Positions 4,891 to 6,508 of a DNA stretch of 6,508 nt are shown piece by piece. Both the position numbers and the translations under genes were made by a program. The notes beneath the pieces were generated by a model. The model saw only the letters and a program-made list of their open reading frames with translations. It was not told the DNA's origin and searched no databases. Position 1 is the stretch's first letter; every line of letters starts with the position of its first letter. The DNA is from Candidatus Helarchaeota archaeon (lineage in GTDB: Archaea; Asgardarchaeota; Lokiarchaeia; Helarchaeales; JABXJV01), in assembly GCA_013375355.1 (NCBI GenBank), contig JABXJV010000539.1:1-6508 (forward strand). Direction: 5' to 3'.

Positions 4891-5931
4891 TTAGAAATCA
4901 TTATCGAATAAAAATTCAAGGGGACAAAGGGGATCTGAATCGAACATATCATTTTTTACCGATAACGTTAATAAATTACAACCCCCTTTACAAATACTAA
5001 ATTCAGAACAATCTCGGCATTTGCCTTTCATTTTTTCTTTTAATTTAGATGGATCCTGATATATTTGAGCTAATGGATGATTAAAAATTTCATTAATATT
5101 AAAATCTGATTTTAGTAAAGATCCGCAGTTAAAATCATACATTATACAAGGGATGACATGTCCTTGAGCTGTAATTGTAATAAAATCAGTAAAAATATTA
5201 CAACAATATCCTGATATATCTTTATTTATTAAATTGGAATAAGGAACAGAACAAAGATCAACATTATACCCAGATTTTCTTTTTTCTTCCGTCATGTGAA
5301 TCAAGTTTGAACATTCTTTTGGGGATAGTAGTTGTTCTTTAATTTTTAGTCCATGTCCTATCGGAATAAATAATCCAAAATTCATATAGAATGCATTAAA
5401 TCTATTATAAATGGTAAAAAAATCATTAAACTCATGAATATTCCATTTACCTAATGTAACATTTATTCCCAAAGGAAGTTCTTCATGAGGCTCAATTTTT
5501 TCCAAAATTCTTAATAGATTAACAAACTGCCCTTGTCCTCTTATATAATCATGAGTTTTATTTGTTGCTCCATCTATACTAACTACTATAGCTGTAATAA
5601 CGTCTAACCGCTTTTTTATTTGATTGATAATCTTTAAGTCATTTAATAATATCCCATTAGTGTTAATTACTATTGATTCAAAGCCATAATTTCCTGCATA
5701 ATCTATAATTTCAAATATATCTTTTCTTAGAAAAGGCTCCCCCCCAGATAAAACAAGATTGCTTATTCCTTGAGCTCCGATTCTTTTTAAAATTAATTTG
5801 ATTTGGTCTAAGGATAAATCATTTGGAAATAAGTTAGTATCAAATGCAAGGTTATATGTATAACAGTGTCTACAATTTAAATTACAACTTTTTGTTATTT
5901 CTAATAAAACTGTTATGTCTTTAAAACTCAT
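4891..5931 (-). CDS. Radical SAM protein with SPASM domain
   Basis: The 346-residue product begins with the radical SAM core almost at once. C16-x3-C20-x2-C23 (CNLNCRHC) binds the SAM-cleaving 4Fe-4S cluster, and SGGEP at 62-66 is the SAM-contacting motif. The C-terminal SPASM domain is complete: C244-x12-G257-x4-C262, a further C269, then C305-x2-C308-x5-C314-x3-C318 and C336, which would hold one or two auxiliary clusters. SPASM enzymes include peptide modifiers (PqqE, AlbA), sulfatase maturases and heme-pathway enzymes (AhbC/AhbD); which activity this one has is not decided by the sequence. I chose the ATG at 5931, 16 nt after the porB stop. The open frame extends to a TTG at 6012 inside porB, but the 27 added residues are not core-like and lack a Shine-Dalgarno. 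Co-transcription with porB is likely. Confidence 0.85.
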   Translation of the reverse strand: MSFKDITVLLEITKSCNLNCRHCYTYNLAFDTNLFPNDLSLDQIKLILKRIGAQGISNLVLSGGEPFLRKDIFEIIDYAGNYGFESIVINTNGILLNDLKIINQIKKRLDVITAIVVSIDGATNKTHDYIRGQGQFVNLLRILEKIEPHEELPLGINVTLGKWNIHEFNDFFTIYNRFNAFYMNFGLFIPIGHGLKIKEQLLSPKECSNLIHMTEEKRKSGYNVDLCSVPYSNLINKDISGYCCNIFTDFITITAQGHVIPCIMYDFNCGSLLKSDFNINEIFNHPLAQIYQDPSKLKEKMKGKCRDCSEFSICKGGCNLLTLSVKNDMFDSDPLCPLEFLFDNDF

Positions 5932-5947
5932 ATCAAAAATCTGAAAG

Positions 5948-6508
5948 CTATTTTTTGTATTTCTCAGAATATTTTTGGTATTCTGTATCAATATTTTTTT
6001 GAATTGAATCAATATCTTGATCTGTAAGAAATCTAAATCTTCTTTGCACTTTTATATATTCTTTAACTGGTTTACGTTTTTTTCGTCCTTCTGCAATTAA
6101 TTTACTAATTCCTGTCAATTGAAAATCTCCGTTTATTATTTCATAGAGGGTAAAAAGCCCCGTTTCAGTAGCTAATTTTCCAATTTCTATAAGATCCTTT
6201 GTATCAAATCCCCAACCAGGGGGACATGGGCTAATTATATGAATATAACGAGTTGCTCCAGTCATTTCTTTTGCCTTTTTAAATTTATTAAATAAATCAA
6301 ATGGATAAGATGGATTCGCTGTAGCAACATATGGGATATTATGAGCTGCCATTATTGCAGGAACATTCTTTTTTTGTTCCATTTTCCCTATTGGGGTTGT
6401 AGTTGTATAACCCTTAAACGGAGTTTGTGAGCTTCGTTGCATTCCGGTATTTTGATATGCCTCATTATCATAACATACATAAATAAAGTCCGTCTCACGT
6501 TCTGCTGC
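5948..6508 (-). CDS. porB: Pyruvate:ferredoxin oxidoreductase beta subunit, C-terminal part (5' truncated)
   Basis: This subunit carries the thiamine diphosphate site of the complex that converts pyruvate, CoA and oxidised ferredoxin to acetyl-CoA and CO2. The frame is open to the right edge, so 186 residues of a protein usually near 300 are seen; an internal ATG at 6442 is not the start. The visible part opens with AAERETDFIYVCYDNEAYQNTG and continues MQRSSQTP; the CYDNEAY-NTG-QRS-TP signature is diagnostic of the PorB/VorB beta subunits and includes the second half of the TPP/Mg binding motif. Further family landmarks are HIISPCPPGWGF and the C-terminal RRFRFLTDQDIDSIQ. The GDG half of the TPP motif and the cluster-binding cysteines lie outside the window. 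A 2-ketoisovalerate (VorB) specificity cannot be excluded. The radical SAM/SPASM gene follows after 16 nt. Confidence 0.9.
   Translation of the reverse strand, partial: AAERETDFIYVCYDNEAYQNTGMQRSSQTPFKGYTTTTPIGKMEQKKNVPAIMAAHNIPYVATANPSYPFDLFNKFKKAKEMTGATRYIHIISPCPPGWGFDTKDLIEIGKLATETGLFTLYEIINGDFQLTGISKLIAEGRKKRKPVKEYIKVQRRFRFLTDQDIDSIQKNIDTEYQKYSEKYKK

Noticed and set aside
5932..6012. Longer N-terminus for the radical SAM protein starting at TTG 6012
   Set aside because: The extension overlaps porB by 65 bases, lacks a Shine-Dalgarno, and adds Asn/Lys-rich residues not expected before a radical SAM core; the ATG at 5931 is preferred.

Overview
The window is AT-rich DNA that most likely comes from an archaeon, and my best inference is an Asgard archaeon of the Lokiarchaeia (Promethearchaeota) type. 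Three observations support this. There is a small stand-alone longin-like protein of the kind abundant in Asgard genomes. There is an archaeal-style pyruvate:ferredoxin oxidoreductase beta subunit. Shine-Dalgarno sites read GGTGA or GGAGG, and some genes start with TTG. No rRNA or other phylogenetic marker is present, so the assignment rests on gene content only.

Layout from left to right. (1) Positions 1-255 hold the 3' end of a gene whose product has a Lys/Pro octapeptide repeat followed by a short helical C-terminal domain. A hairpin and T-tracts follow it. (2) Positions 490-2031 hold a two-gene plus-strand operon: a 378-aa coiled-coil protein ending in a winged-helix-like domain, then a 129-aa longin-like protein with a TTG start and a very strong Shine-Dalgarno. 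(3) Convergent to it, with only 2 nt between stop codons, is a 201-aa protein made of a coiled coil plus a PLD-like domain whose HKD motif is degenerate. (4) Further minus-strand genes encode a membrane-anchored zinc-ribbon protein and a NUDT19-like NUDIX hydrolase. (5) Divergent from the NUDIX gene are two unrecognised plus-strand ORFs in the same reading frame, separated by one TGA and one sense codon. (6) Convergent to these on the minus strand is a radical SAM/SPASM protein, lying directly downstream of the C-terminal part of PorB, which runs off the right edge.

The coiled-coil/winged-helix and longin genes look translationally linked and may act together, possibly in a membrane-trafficking-like or regulatory assembly; that function is inference. 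PorB belongs to central carbon and ferredoxin metabolism (pyruvate to acetyl-CoA), and the radical SAM/SPASM gene is probably co-transcribed with it. I see no CRISPR array, tRNA, rRNA or insertion sequence. No gene-free stretch exceeds about 235 bases. The items most worth a second look are the coiled-coil/longin operon with its internal protein repeat, the PLD-like protein without catalytic residues, the TGA-separated ORF pair, and the orphan SPASM enzyme behind porB.
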